A DNA stretch of 37,642 nucleotides from CAYRKT01 sp964425005 (GCA_964425005.1 CAYRKT010000009.1:1-37642); one strand, 5' to 3'; counted from the first letter of the stretch, positions 17,576 through 25,829 are shown. Numbers and translations are program-made. The notes: generated by a model not told the origin, from the sequence alone.

Positions 17576-18286
17576 TCACCCCTGAGGAAGCAACAGGGCC
17601 AGAAAGAGGCACCCCAGGGCGGGAAGCATCAGCGCGGCGACGAGGAGGGGTTCTGCCCTGAAGTCGGCCCTGGTGAGGAAGGCGAAGCGACCGTCGAAGT
17701 TTCGGCTCTCCAGGGCCATCGACGCCTCCCGAAGGGAGAGGAAGACCTTTCGAAGCATGGCCCCCACCGCGAAGGAGAGGGACCTGAGGGAGCAGCTGAA
17801 GGAGCTGAAGCCCAGCCTGGAGTCCTGGGCGAGCTTCACCGCGTCGACCGTCTGGGAAAGGAGGAAGAGGTACCTGTAGACCAGCTCGAAGACCTCCACC
17901 AGGAGATCGGGGACCCCAAGGCGTCCCATAAGCCACAGCAGGTGGACGAAGGGGGTGTTGGCGGCGAGGAAGGCGAAGACCGCCGAGGCGGACGAAACCC
18001 TGGCCAGAAGCGATAGAGCCCCCCACCACCCCACCCCCGAGGAGAAGCGGACCACCAGGGCCCCAAGAAGGCCGAAGAGGAGGACCGGAGCTAGAAGACC
18101 GAGGAACGTCACGGCCGACAAACCCGACAGGAGGAGGAGCTGAAGCAAGACCACCGAAAGGACTACCCCCTGCACCACGGGCCCGCCGGCGAAGACGGCG
18201 GCCAGCATCGCCAGGGACCAGACCGCCTTCACCCCGGGGTGAAGGCCTCGCAACCTGCTCTCGTAGGGCAACCTATCGGCGAGCAT
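17576..18286 (-). CDS. cbiQ: Cobalt ECF transporter transmembrane subunit
   Basis: A 236-residue integral membrane protein starting with ATG at 18286, overlapping cbiN by 14 bases. The N-terminus (RLPYESRLRGLHPGVKAVWSL) and several hydrophobic helices match CbiQ. The C-terminal cytoplasmic region (RDFRAEPLL and the preceding coupling helices with SREASMALESRNFDGR) contacts the ATPase. Its role is to couple ATP hydrolysis by CbiO to cobalt transfer through CbiM. Confidence 0.93.
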   Translation of the reverse strand: MLADRLPYESRLRGLHPGVKAVWSLAMLAAVFAGGPVVQGVVLSVVLLQLLLLSGLSAVTFLGLLAPVLLFGLLGALVVRFSSGVGWWGALSLLARVSSASAVFAFLAANTPFVHLLWLMGRLGVPDLLVEVFELVYRYLFLLSQTVDAVKLAQDSRLGFSSFSCSLRSLSFAVGAMLRKVFLSLREASMALESRNFDGRFAFLTRADFRAEPLLVAALMLPALGCLFLALLLPQG

Positions 18287-18560
18287 CGGCCTTCGCGGCC
18301 CTGAGCTTCAGGAAGAAGTAGACGGCCAGGGCCAAACCCCCCAGCCCCTGAAGGGCGAAGATGGCCCTCTCGGCCAGCTCGCCCGGCTCCCACAGGCTGG
18401 AAAACCACGGCTGATAGTGGGGCGCTATCTCTCCTATGGCCTCGCCGGCCATGTCGTCGGCCCCCTCGAGCCCCAGGTCCACCACGAAGGCGAGGGCGAA
18501 GAGGACCAGGAGCATCCCGAAGAGGAGCAGAAGGTTTAACCTCCCTACCCTTCCGGCCAT
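18273..18560 (-). CDS. cbiN: Cobalt transporter accessory subunit
   Basis: A 95-residue protein with two transmembrane helices (about 8-28 and 68-84). The extracytoplasmic loop has the CbiN signature: GADDMAGEAIGEIAPHYQPW and the following WEPG. CbiN assists metal insertion into CbiM. One base separates its start from the cbiM stop. Length is normal. Confidence 0.92.
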   Translation of the reverse strand: MAGRVGRLNLLLLFGMLLVLFALAFVVDLGLEGADDMAGEAIGEIAPHYQPWFSSLWEPGELAERAIFALQGLGGLALAVYFFLKLRAAKADARR

Positions 18561-18561
18561 A

Positions 18562-19278
18562 TCAGTTCACCCCCTGGAGCTGATCGACCAGCGCTGGGAT
18601 CGAGGACTCGAGCACCCTAAAGACCAGGGCGCAAAGCACCCCCTCCACCAGCGCTAGCGGAACCTGGGTTATGGCGAAGATCCCCATGAACCTGTAGAAG
18701 GAGGCCCACACCCCCCCCTCCGCCGCCGGGAAGGCGAGCGCCAGCTGAAGGGAGGTCATCACGTAGGTCAAGAGGTCCGAGACGGCGCCAGCCAGGAACA
18801 TCCCCACGAAGGCCGACGCGCCAGCCCTCCTGGAGAACCTGTAGGCCAGCCAGCCGCACACGGGGCCGAAGAAGGCCATGGAGAAGGAGTTAGCCCCCAG
18901 GGTGGTCAGCCCCCCATGGGCCAGGAAGAGGGCCTGGAAGAGGAGGACGACGAAGCCCAACACGAACATGGGGGCGGGGCCGAACAGGGCGGCCCCAAGC
19001 CCAGTGCCCGTGGGGTGAGAGGAGCTTCCGGTCACCGAGGGGAGCTTCAGCGCCGAGAGGACGAAGACGAAGGCCCCCACGAAGCCCAGGAGCAACTTGT
19101 TGGCGGGGTCCCTCTGCACCATGGAGCCTATCCTTCGAAGGCCGTAGAACAGGAGGGGCAGGTAAAGGCCCCACCAGAGCACCGCCCACCCAGCCGGCAA
19201 AAAACCCTCCATGATGTGCATGGCCCAGGAGGGCGCCTCCAGGGATAGAAGGAGCACCGCGGAGACGAGGAACTTCAA
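18562..19278 (-). CDS. cbiM: Cobalt ECF transporter substrate-binding membrane subunit
   Basis: I choose TTG at 19278, because GGAGGTG at 19291-19285 lies 6 bases before it; the longer reading to 19311 has no ribosome-binding site. The 238-residue protein begins with a signal peptide (MKFLVSAVLLLSLEAPSWA). This would expose MHIMEGFLP, the Met-His N-terminal metal site of CbiM/NikM. Six or seven further helices follow, with a HPTGTGLG motif in the family position. It binds Co2+; nickel cannot be excluded, but the linked cobQ favours cobalt for B12. Confidence 0.94.
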   Translation of the reverse strand: MKFLVSAVLLLSLEAPSWAMHIMEGFLPAGWAVLWWGLYLPLLFYGLRRIGSMVQRDPANKLLLGFVGAFVFVLSALKLPSVTGSSSHPTGTGLGAALFGPAPMFVLGFVVLLFQALFLAHGGLTTLGANSFSMAFFGPVCGWLAYRFSRRAGASAFVGMFLAGAVSDLLTYVMTSLQLALAFPAAEGGVWASFYRFMGIFAITQVPLALVEGVLCALVFRVLESSIPALVDQLQGVN

Positions 19279-19314
19279 GGCGAACACCTCCGTAACACAA
19301 AATAGACACAAGAT

Positions 19315-19320
19315 ATTATA
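19315..19320 (-). promoter_or_regulatory. -10 element of the cbiMNQO promoter
   Basis: A consensus TATAAT on the minus strand, with a predicted start point about 30 bases before the cbiM TTG. Its -35 region coincides with the inverted repeat at 19321-19341. Confidence 0.55.
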
Positions 19321-19341
19321 GCGCGGACTTGGCCTCCGCGC
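19321..19341. promoter_or_regulatory. Inverted repeat between divergent cbiM and cobQ promoters, candidate operator
   Basis: Two perfect 7-bp arms, GCGCGGA and TCCGCGC, flank 7 bases. The dyad abuts the cbiM -10 box and lies about 22 bases upstream of the cobQ -10-like TGGTATCAT (19361-19369). It is upstream of both predicted start points, so it acts as DNA rather than RNA if it is functional. Confidence 0.45.
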
Positions 19342-19403
19342 GCCCCCCTTCAGGGGTATATGGTATCATCTTTGCTGGACTCAGCACAAGGAGGGATCTC
19401 CGC

Positions 19404-20942
19404 TTGGCCAAAGCCCTCATGGTCCTAGGGACCTCCTCTCACGTGGGCAAGTCCGTCCTATCGGCCGCCCTTTGCAGGCTCCTCTTCGACTGCGGCTACA
19501 GGGTCGCCCCCTTTAAGGCGCAGAACATGTCCAACAACTCCTACGTCACCCCCGACGGGCTGGAGATAGCCAGGGCCCAGGCCCTGCAGGCCCTCGCCTG
19601 CGGGCTTGAGCCGGAGGCCGCCATGAACCCGGTGCTGTTGAAGCCCTCGGCCGACCAGACCTCCCAGGTGGTGCTGATGGGAAGGCCCATCGGGAGCTTC
19701 AAGGCCCGCGAATACCACGGCGAGATCTCCCTGAGGCTTAGGGCGGCAGTCGAGGAGGCCTACAGGGACCTGGAGGGACGTTTCGACGTCGTAGTCATAG
19801 AGGGAGCGGGAAGCCCGGCGGAGGTGAACCTGAGGGAGGTGGATCTGGCCAACTCCTTCGCCCTGAGGGTGAGCAGGGCCAAGGCCCTCCTGGTGGCCGA
19901 CATAGACAGGGGCGGAGCCCTGGCCGCGGTGGTGGGGACTTTGGAGCTCATGGAGCCCAACGAGAGGGAGCAGGTCGAGGGTATCTTGATCAACAAGTTC
20001 AGGGGGGACCTGGAGCTGTTAAGGCCCGCCCTGGACTTCCTCGAGAGGCGGACCGGAAGACCCGTGCTGGGGGTGATACCCTACCTCAGGGGTTTGGCCC
20101 TGCCCGAGGAGGACTCGGTCTCCTTAGAGCGGAGGGAGGGCCTAGGGGGCGAAGGCCTCAGGGTGACCGCATTGAAGCTTCCCAGGATATCCAACCACAC
20201 CGACCTGGAGCCCCTCACGTGGGAGGAGGGAGTAAGCCTCCGCTACGCGGAGGACCCGTCGGAGCTGGACGAGGTGGACCTCCTGGTGATCCCGGGGAGC
20301 AAGTCCACCGTGGAGGACCTGCGGTGGCTGAGGGAGAGGGGCTTCGAGGAGGCCATAAAGGGGCTTCGAGGTAGGGGTACTTTCATCCTGGGGATCTGCG
20401 GCGGCTTTCAGATGCTGGGGGAGACGATAGAGGACCCCCACGGCGTGGAAAGCCCCCTGAGGACGGAGAGAGGACTGGGGCTACTCAGGGCCAGGACCGT
20501 CTTCGAGAGGTCCAAGGTCACCCGAAGGGTCAGGGCCAGGACCCTCTCCCTCTGGGGCATAGAGGAGGAGGTCGAGGGCTACGAGGTGCACATGGGGAGG
20601 ACCGAGGTGGAGGAGGGTCATCGCCCCTTCAGGCTCACCCGCCTGGGCGACGAGGAGGTGGACCTGCCGGAGGGGGCCGTCTCCGAGGACGGACTGGTGC
20701 TCGGCACTTACATCCACGGCCTCTTCGAGCTCGACGGCTTCAGGAAGGCCTTCCTCCGGGAGGTGGCCAGGAGAAGGGGCAAGGCCTTCAACCCCTCGGG
20801 CTCCAAGTACAGGGAGCGCGTGTCCCGCTCCCTTCGGGAGATCGCGGCCGCCGTGGCCAGCTCCATCGACCTGCAGCTTCTCGGCGACATCCTGGGGCTC
20901 AGCCTGGAAAACCCTTACAGAAGCACACCTTCTTCCCCCTGA
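19404..20942 (+). CDS. cobQ: Cobyric acid synthase
   Basis: The start is TTG 19404, 7 bases beyond AAGGAGGGA (19388-19396). Longer readings to 19329 would add residues upstream of the conserved N-terminus and lack a ribosome-binding site. The 512-residue protein has an N-terminal dethiobiotin-synthetase-like ATPase domain (P-loop GTSSHVGKS, 9-17; AQNMSNNSYVT). The C-terminal part is a class I glutamine amidotransferase domain with Cys332 (ILGICGGFQMLG) and His438 (GTYIHGLFE). It amidates adenosyl-cobyrinate a,c-diamide at four side chains using glutamine and ATP. Its divergent arrangement with cobalt uptake fits coordinate control of B12 synthesis. Confidence 0.96.
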   Translation: MAKALMVLGTSSHVGKSVLSAALCRLLFDCGYRVAPFKAQNMSNNSYVTPDGLEIARAQALQALACGLEPEAAMNPVLLKPSADQTSQVVLMGRPIGSFKAREYHGEISLRLRAAVEEAYRDLEGRFDVVVIEGAGSPAEVNLREVDLANSFALRVSRAKALLVADIDRGGALAAVVGTLELMEPNEREQVEGILINKFRGDLELLRPALDFLERRTGRPVLGVIPYLRGLALPEEDSVSLERREGLGGEGLRVTALKLPRISNHTDLEPLTWEEGVSLRYAEDPSELDEVDLLVIPGSKSTVEDLRWLRERGFEEAIKGLRGRGTFILGICGGFQMLGETIEDPHGVESPLRTERGLGLLRARTVFERSKVTRRVRARTLSLWGIEEEVEGYEVHMGRTEVEEGHRPFRLTRLGDEEVDLPEGAVSEDGLVLGTYIHGLFELDGFRKAFLREVARRRGKAFNPSGSKYRERVSRSLREIAAAVASSIDLQLLGDILGLSLENPYRSTPSSP

Positions 20943-21023
20943 AGTCCATACCGAGAAGGGAAGACCCCCCTAAGGGCGACATCTTCCCCCAGATCGGCCC
21001 GTCTTTTTAGCTCTCTGCAAGGA

Positions 21024-21051
21024 TAAAGCGTTGAAGGGAAGTTCGCTATAA
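21024..21051 (+). promoter_or_regulatory. Sigma-28/sigma-D-like promoter of the chemoreceptor gene
   Basis: TAAAGCGT at 21024-21031 and CGCTATAA at 21044-21051 are separated by 12 bases, so TAAA is 16 bases from the downstream box. This resembles the flagellar sigma factor pattern TAAA-N(14-16)-GCCGATAA/T. No -35 hexamer of the sigma-70 type is at the right distance from TATAAT (21047-21052); TTGAAG at 21031 is only 10 bases away. Confidence 0.5.
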
Positions 21052-21147
21052 TGGCTTCCAGGGTGCCCTTTGGACTGGGCTTCTCAGGGGTTCGGGCGTC
21101 CAAACCTCTGGGCCGAAGACCACGACCGCAGGGAGGAGGGATGGGTT

Positions 21148-23193
21148 ATGTGGTCCAACCTGAGGCTTTGGCAGAAGCTATCCCTGATGGCGCTCCTAAC
21201 GAGCTTCCTTCCTCTGCTGGCCTTCTCCTCTTTTTCCTACCTGGCGTACCAGAAGAGCAGCCGAGCTCAGGCCTTCAGCAGGAACTCCACCTTCTTCGAG
21301 ACCAAGAGGGAGCTGCTCAAGAGCTACTTCGAGGAGCGAATCGGCGATGTGAGCGTGATGGCGGAGATGGCCTCGCTGGGAGGGCTGCTGGAGAGATACA
21401 GGGAGGATAGGCTCGGGGGTTACGAGTCGATGAAGGCCTTCCTGAGGAGCTACGCCAGGGCCTACGGATATCCCGAGGTCTTCCTCACCGACGAGAGGGG
21501 AGTCGTGCTGGCCGCTGCCTCGCACGAGAGGGAGCTGGAGGGGGTGGACCTGTCCGGAAGGGCCTACATAAAGAGGTCTCTGGGCGGCGAGACGAACTGG
21601 TCCGAGATGTTCTACTCCGAGTTCTTGAGGGACACCGTGAAGGTCCTTTCGGCCCCCGTCAGGTCCAGGACCGACGGCAAGGTCATGGGCACCGTCAACC
21701 TGGTGGTGGGCCTGCTGACCCTGAGCGAGCTAGTCTTCAGGTCCACCGACAAGCTGGGCGATAGCGGCGACGCCTACCTGATCCTGGAGGACGGGCTTTT
21801 GGTCACCAAGCCCAAATACGGCAAGCTGGAGGACGTCATGAAGCTCAGGATAAGGACCAGGGCGCAGGAGAGGATATCCGGGGCCATATCCCGCGGCGAG
21901 AGGGACTTCCTGGAGACCGACGTATACCCCGACTACAGGGGGGTCAGCGTGCTGGGCACCTTCGGAGTGCTCGACCTGGCGGGCGAGAGGCTAGGCTTCG
22001 TGGTGGAGGTGGACGAGGAGGAGGCCATGGCCGACTCCAGAAGGCTTGGGTCCTACCTGTTGATGGCCATAGGGGTTCTGGTGCTGCTGGACCTGGCGCT
22101 CGTCCTGCTGATATCCAAAAGCCTGACGGGGCCCATCCACTCCCTGGAGGGGAGGATAACCCTGCTGGGCACTGGGGATCTAAGGGTGGACATCTCCGCG
22201 AGGGGGAAGGACGAGATCGCTCACATAGCCTCCATCCTCAACTCCACCAGGGAGAAGCTCAGGTCCATGCTGTTGGGGATATCCCAGATCTCCGCAGAGG
22301 TGGACGAGAGCTCCAGGAGGCTTGCCGGCATATCCTCCGACTTTCGGAGGACCATGACGCTCCTGCTCGAGGAGATGGAGGGGATGGACGGCGAGGCCCA
22401 GAGGGTCTCGGCCTCCACCGAGGAGACCAGCGGCGGCCTAAACCAGATAAGCTCCAGCGCGAGGGAGATCTCGGACAAGGCCAGGTCCCTTTCGGCCAAG
22501 GCGGCCATGGTCAGCTCCACCTCCAGGGAGGGCGAGAACATAGTGAGGAACGTTTCCAGGGCCATGCAGGAGACCAAGGAGAAGGCCAGGTCCACCGAGT
22601 CGGTGGTGATAGGCCTCAGGGAGAAGGCCAAGAACATAGGGGAGATAGTCGAGGCGATAAGCTCCATAGCCGAGCAGACCAACCTGCTGGCCCTCAACGC
22701 CGCCATAGAGGCGGCCCGGGCGGGGGAGGCCGGAAGGGGTTTCGCCGTGGTGGCCGACGAGATAAGGAAGCTGGCCGAGGAGAGCAGGAAAGCCACCGAG
22801 AGCATAAGCCAGATACTGGGTCAGATACAGCTGGAGTCGGAGAAGGCCAGCTCCTCCACGGAGGATACGGTGAAGTCCGTGGAGGAGTCCTTCAGGCAAA
22901 CCGAGGAGACCAGGGACAGGATCCTCAAGGTTATAGGGGAAGTGGAGGAGATGAGCGAGATGGTGGAGGGGCTCGCCAGGGCGGTGGAGGAACAGAGCAG
23001 GGCAGTCCAGAGCATAAGCGAGGCCACCTCCAGCGTGGCGGATCTGGTCCAGTCCATCGCCTCCAGGGTGGACTCGCTCACCAGGGAGGCCAGGGAGCGC
23101 CTGAGGGAAGCCGAGGAGATAACCGAGCTATCCACGAAGCTCTACGAGGCCTCAGCCTTCCTCAACCAGCAGGTGGGGAACTTCAAGGTCTAA
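21148..23193 (+). CDS. Methyl-accepting chemotaxis protein with periplasmic Cache-type sensor
   Basis: The start is ATG 21148, 7 bases beyond GGGAGGAGGG; in-frame upstream codons from 21070 lack a ribosome-binding site. The 681-residue protein has TM1 at about 14-34, an extracytoplasmic sensor of about 260 residues, TM2 at about 302-322 and a HAMP domain to about 375. A long signalling coiled coil follows. The receptor hairpin tip is intact around 505-545 (EQTNLLALNAAIEAARAGE, then GRGFAVVADEIRKLAEES). The sensor (FLTDERGVVLAAASHERELEGVDLSGRAYIKR, read in two parts) has the double-Cache style; amino acids or carboxylates are likely ligands, but this is not decidable. A leader of about 90 bases contains a weak hairpin (21085-21110). 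Confidence 0.95.
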   Translation: MWSNLRLWQKLSLMALLTSFLPLLAFSSFSYLAYQKSSRAQAFSRNSTFFETKRELLKSYFEERIGDVSVMAEMASLGGLLERYREDRLGGYESMKAFLRSYARAYGYPEVFLTDERGVVLAAASHERELEGVDLSGRAYIKRSLGGETNWSEMFYSEFLRDTVKVLSAPVRSRTDGKVMGTVNLVVGLLTLSELVFRSTDKLGDSGDAYLILEDGLLVTKPKYGKLEDVMKLRIRTRAQERISGAISRGERDFLETDVYPDYRGVSVLGTFGVLDLAGERLGFVVEVDEEEAMADSRRLGSYLLMAIGVLVLLDLALVLLISKSLTGPIHSLEGRITLLGTGDLRVDISARGKDEIAHIASILNSTREKLRSMLLGISQISAEVDESSRRLAGISSDFRRTMTLLLEEMEGMDGEAQRVSASTEETSGGLNQISSSAREISDKARSLSAKAAMVSSTSREGENIVRNVSRAMQETKEKARSTESVVIGLREKAKNIGEIVEAISSIAEQTNLLALNAAIEAARAGEAGRGFAVVADEIRKLAEESRKATESISQILGQIQLESEKASSSTEDTVKSVEESFRQTEETRDRILKVIGEVEEMSEMVEGLARAVEEQSRAVQSISEATSSVADLVQSIASRVDSLTREARERLREAEEITELSTKLYEASAFLNQQVGNFKV

Positions 23194-23227
23194 GCTTCGA
23201 CCCGAGGGCTAAGGCTTCTATGTGCGC

Positions 23228-23255
23228 CGCGAGGGTGGGCCGACCCCCTCTCGCG
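23228..23255. terminator. Imperfect hairpin between convergent chemoreceptor and flavin-reductase genes
   Basis: CGCGAG at 23228-23233 pairs with CTCGCG at 23250-23255, and inner G/C runs extend the stem with a bulge. No T-run follows, so termination is only a possibility. Confidence 0.3.
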
Positions 23256-23270
23256 ACCCCGCACAGACCC

Positions 23271-23723
23271 CTACAGAACCCTTCCCTCCCCGAAGAGGAG
23301 GGGAGGTGCGTCTTCTATCACCCTCGAACCCTCCACCAGGCCCAGGTAGACCACGTGGTCTCCCGCCTCGAAGGAGCCGATCTTCCTGCACTCCAGGTAG
23401 GATATGGAGCCCTCCGGGACGGGGAGGCCGCCCTCGCTGAGGGAGTAGGCCACGCCCTCGAACTTGTCCGCGTCTCTGCCGGAGAGGGTCCCAAACCTCA
23501 TGGCCACGGTCCTCCCCTTCTCCCCCATGGTGCAGACCAGGAAGCGATCGACGGAGTCCAGGGCCTCCCTGGAGTGTTTGCCCCTCCCCACCGAGACGGC
23601 GACCACCACCGGGTCCCAAGAGACCCGGGTGGCCCAGGCCACGGTGATGCCGGAGATCTTACCCCTGTAACTGTAGGTCACCACGTGAACGGAGGTGTAG
23701 ACCTTGTCCACCGCGCTGCCCAC
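23271..23723 (-). CDS. Flavin reductase-like, FMN-binding split-barrel protein
   Basis: I place the start at GTG 23723, 6 bases after GGAGGTG (23736-23730), giving 150 residues (MGSAVDKVYTSVHVVTYSY onward). The longer open frame to 23837 reads through the tRNA-Leu gene and is an artefact. Conserved features of the flavin-reductase fold include GITVAWATRVSWDPVVVAVS (the FMN phosphate region), SREALDSVDRFLVC and SFEAGDHVVYLGLVE. It should bind FMN. Partners and substrates (a rubredoxin, a monooxygenase or others) are not evident. It starts 34 bases after the tRNA 3' end on the same strand and may share its transcript. Confidence 0.88.
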   Translation of the reverse strand: MGSAVDKVYTSVHVVTYSYRGKISGITVAWATRVSWDPVVVAVSVGRGKHSREALDSVDRFLVCTMGEKGRTVAMRFGTLSGRDADKFEGVAYSLSEGGLPVPEGSISYLECRKIGSFEAGDHVVYLGLVEGSRVIEDAPPLLFGEGRVL

Positions 23724-23756
23724 CTCTGACACCTCCACGGGAGGGAGAAAATAAAA

Positions 23757-23843
23757 TGGTGTCGGAGGGGGGATTTGAACCCCCATGGGATCGCTCCCAC
23801 TGGATCCTGAGTCCAGCGCGTCTGCCAGTTCCGCCACTCCGAC
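23757..23843 (-). tRNA. tRNA-Leu (anticodon CAG)
   Basis: An 87-base type II tRNA read on the minus strand. The acceptor stem GTCGGAG pairs with CTCCGAC. The anticodon stem CTGGA/TCCAG encloses CTCAGGA (anticodon CAG). There is a long variable arm and a T-arm GGGGGTTCAAATCCCCC. The terminal CCA is encoded (23759-23757). It decodes CUG. Confidence 0.97.
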
Positions 23844-23854
23844 ACTGCCTCTAG

Positions 23855-23860
23855 ATTATA
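23855..23860 (-). promoter_or_regulatory. -10 element of the tRNA-Leu promoter
   Basis: A consensus TATAAT on the minus strand with a predicted start about 5 bases before the mature tRNA 5' end. The -35 region is weak. Confidence 0.6.
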
Positions 23861-23891
23861 CCAGCTTCTTCGCCCTACTGGAAGACCTACC

Positions 23892-25766
23892 CTAGGGGTT
23901 GGCCCTCGACCCCGCCCTCCTGGAGGCCGCGCCCCAGAGGGAGACCAGCAGGAAGCCGGCTATGCCAGATAGCCTCAGCGTCCCCTGCGGCGAGAGGGAG
24001 AGGAAGCCCAGGAGGCCCAGAAGGGACCTCATGGCCGGGTTCAGCTTGCGGTAGAAGTAGAAGCCCTCGAAGGCCGCCGGGATGAGGAAGCTGGCCGATA
24101 GGCCCCCGGCCAGCGACATCGCCACCCTGGCGAGCCCCCCAGACGCCAGCAGGCCCGGGTCGTAGGAGAAGACGAAGGGGATCACCACCCCCACCAGACC
24201 GAGCCTGAAGGCCTCGTAGCCGGTGCGGGAGGGGTCCGCCCCCGATATGGAGCTAGCCGCGTAGGCCGCAAGCGCCACTGGGGGCGTTATGGCCGAGAGC
24301 ACGGCGAAGTAGAAGACGAACATGTGGGAGGAGAGGGGCGAGAAGCCGAACTTCACCAGGGCCGGCACGGCCACCGCCGAGGCCACTATGTAGGCGGCGG
24401 TGGTGGGAAGCCCCATCCCCAGGATTATGCAGAGGACCATCACCATGACCAGCGCCAGGAAGGGTATGCCGGCGGCGAGCTTCAATATCAAGGCCACCAC
24501 CTTGAAGCCCAGCCCCGTGAGGGTGACCGCTCCCACCACTATCCCGGCGGCGGCGCAGGCCACCGCCACCACGAAGGCCCCCTTCATCCCCTCGTATATC
24601 GCCTCAGCGACGCAGTAAAGACCCATCCTCCGACAGCCAGGCATCACCGAGACCAACGCGCAGAGCGCTATGGCCCATATGGCGGCCTTCATGGGCGTGT
24701 ACCCCCTGAGGATCAAAGCCACCAGGACGACCACCGGCAGCAGGAGGTAAAGCCTCCTCAGCACGTAGCCCCAGCTGGGTATCTCCTCGTCGGAGAGCCC
24801 CTTGAGGCCGGATTTGAGGGCGTGGAAGTGGATGGTCTGGAAGACGTACAGGTAGTAGAGGAAGGCTGGAAGCAAGGCCGCGAGCATTATGTCCCTGTAG
24901 GGTACGCCCAGGAAGGAGGCCATTATGAAGGCACCAGCCCCCATCACAGGCGGCATTATCTGCCCGCCGCTGCTCGCGACCGCCTCCACGGCCCCGGCGA
25001 AGACGGGCGAAAAACCGAGCCTCCTCATCATGGGTATGGTGAAGGAGCCGGTGGCGTAGACGTTGGCCACCGCGGAGCCGGATATGCTGCCGAAGAGGGC
25101 CGAGGAGACCACCGCTATCTTGGCAGGACCCCCCACCGCCCTGCCGGCCAGGGCCCTGGACAGGTCCATGAAGTAGTCGCCTATCCCGCTGACCTGCAGG
25201 AAGCCGCCAAGTATGAGGAAGACGATCACCATGGTGGCGGAGACCCCTAAGGGGGAGGAGAAGATCCCCTCTCCGGTGAGATAGAGGTGCTCCACCACCC
25301 TCTCGGGGGAGACGAACATCCCCCTGAAGGGCCCTGGCAGGCGATGGCCCAGCAGCATGTAGGCCACCGAGGCCGCGCAGACCGCCACGAGCCCCGCTCC
25401 CACCACCCTCCTGGCGGCCTCGAGCAACAGAACCACCAGCAGGACGCCCAGGGCCATCTCGAGGGGGCTCACCGGGTCCACCTGGATCATCCTGAATATG
25501 ATCGCCTGGTAGCTGGAGACGGAGTAGACGAAGGGGGCAAAGGCGAGGGCGAAGAGGACCCAGTCGTAAAGGGGAACCCTCTCCCTAGGGGCTCTGGCGC
25601 TGGCGGGATAGAGCAAGAAGGAGAAGGGCAGGATCATCCCCAGGTGGAGGTTCCTCTGCAGGTAAGCCTCGAAGGAGCCGAAGAGAGAGGTATAGAGGTG
25701 GAACAGGCCGACGACCACCATACAGGAGTAGACGAACTTGCCGCAAAAGCCCTCAAGCCTTCTCAA
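23892..25766 (-). CDS. TRAP transporter fused permease (DctQM-type, TAXI system)
   Basis: The start is TTG at 25766 behind AGGAGGGAG. The 624-residue protein is almost entirely hydrophobic, with about 16-18 helices. An N-terminal four-helix small-permease part (to about 150) is fused to a 12-helix DctM-like large permease. The DctM core shows GSISGSAVANVYATGSFTIP, SGGQIMPPVMGAGAFIM and, in the second repeat, GMGLPTTAAYIVASAVAVPA. Such fused permeases pair with TAXI receptors in ion-driven uptake of carboxylates or amino acids, commonly glutamate-like substrates. The receptor gene lies immediately upstream, separated by a terminator hairpin. Confidence 0.94.
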   Translation of the reverse strand: MRRLEGFCGKFVYSCMVVVGLFHLYTSLFGSFEAYLQRNLHLGMILPFSFLLYPASARAPRERVPLYDWVLFALAFAPFVYSVSSYQAIIFRMIQVDPVSPLEMALGVLLVVLLLEAARRVVGAGLVAVCAASVAYMLLGHRLPGPFRGMFVSPERVVEHLYLTGEGIFSSPLGVSATMVIVFLILGGFLQVSGIGDYFMDLSRALAGRAVGGPAKIAVVSSALFGSISGSAVANVYATGSFTIPMMRRLGFSPVFAGAVEAVASSGGQIMPPVMGAGAFIMASFLGVPYRDIMLAALLPAFLYYLYVFQTIHFHALKSGLKGLSDEEIPSWGYVLRRLYLLLPVVVLVALILRGYTPMKAAIWAIALCALVSVMPGCRRMGLYCVAEAIYEGMKGAFVVAVACAAAGIVVGAVTLTGLGFKVVALILKLAAGIPFLALVMVMVLCIILGMGLPTTAAYIVASAVAVPALVKFGFSPLSSHMFVFYFAVLSAITPPVALAAYAASSISGADPSRTGYEAFRLGLVGVVIPFVFSYDPGLLASGGLARVAMSLAGGLSASFLIPAAFEGFYFYRKLNPAMRSLLGLLGFLSLSPQGTLRLSGIAGFLLVSLWGAASRRAGSRANP

Positions 25767-25781
25767 GGGATCTCCCTCCTG

Positions 25782-25817
25782 AAAAAACTGGGCCGGCGAA
25801 GAGGGCTTCGCCGGCCC
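25782..25817 (-). terminator. Intrinsic terminator between TAXI receptor and TRAP permease genes
   Basis: On the minus strand a perfect 12-bp GC stem (GGGCCGGCGAAG with its complement, 25817-25790) encloses a 4-base loop. It is followed by AG and six T residues (25787-25782). The permease ribosome-binding site begins directly after the T-run. It is a well-formed Rho-independent terminator in an intercistronic position. Confidence 0.85.
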
Positions 25818-25829
25818 TCGAAGGAGTCG

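Noticed and set aside
19279..19403. Cobalamin riboswitch upstream of cbiM or cobQ
   Set aside because: The divergent spacer is too short, and no B12-box-like sequence or multi-stem fold is visible; only the 7-bp dyad remains.
21070..21147. Upstream extension of the chemoreceptor
   Set aside because: ATG 21148 has an excellent ribosome-binding site and directly precedes the membrane helix; the added residues are polar and non-conserved in character.
23724..23837. N-terminal extension of the flavin-reductase frame (MAELADALDSGSSG...)
   Set aside because: It is the tRNA-Leu gene read as protein, a well-known annotation artefact; a good GGAGGTG/GTG start exists at 23723.
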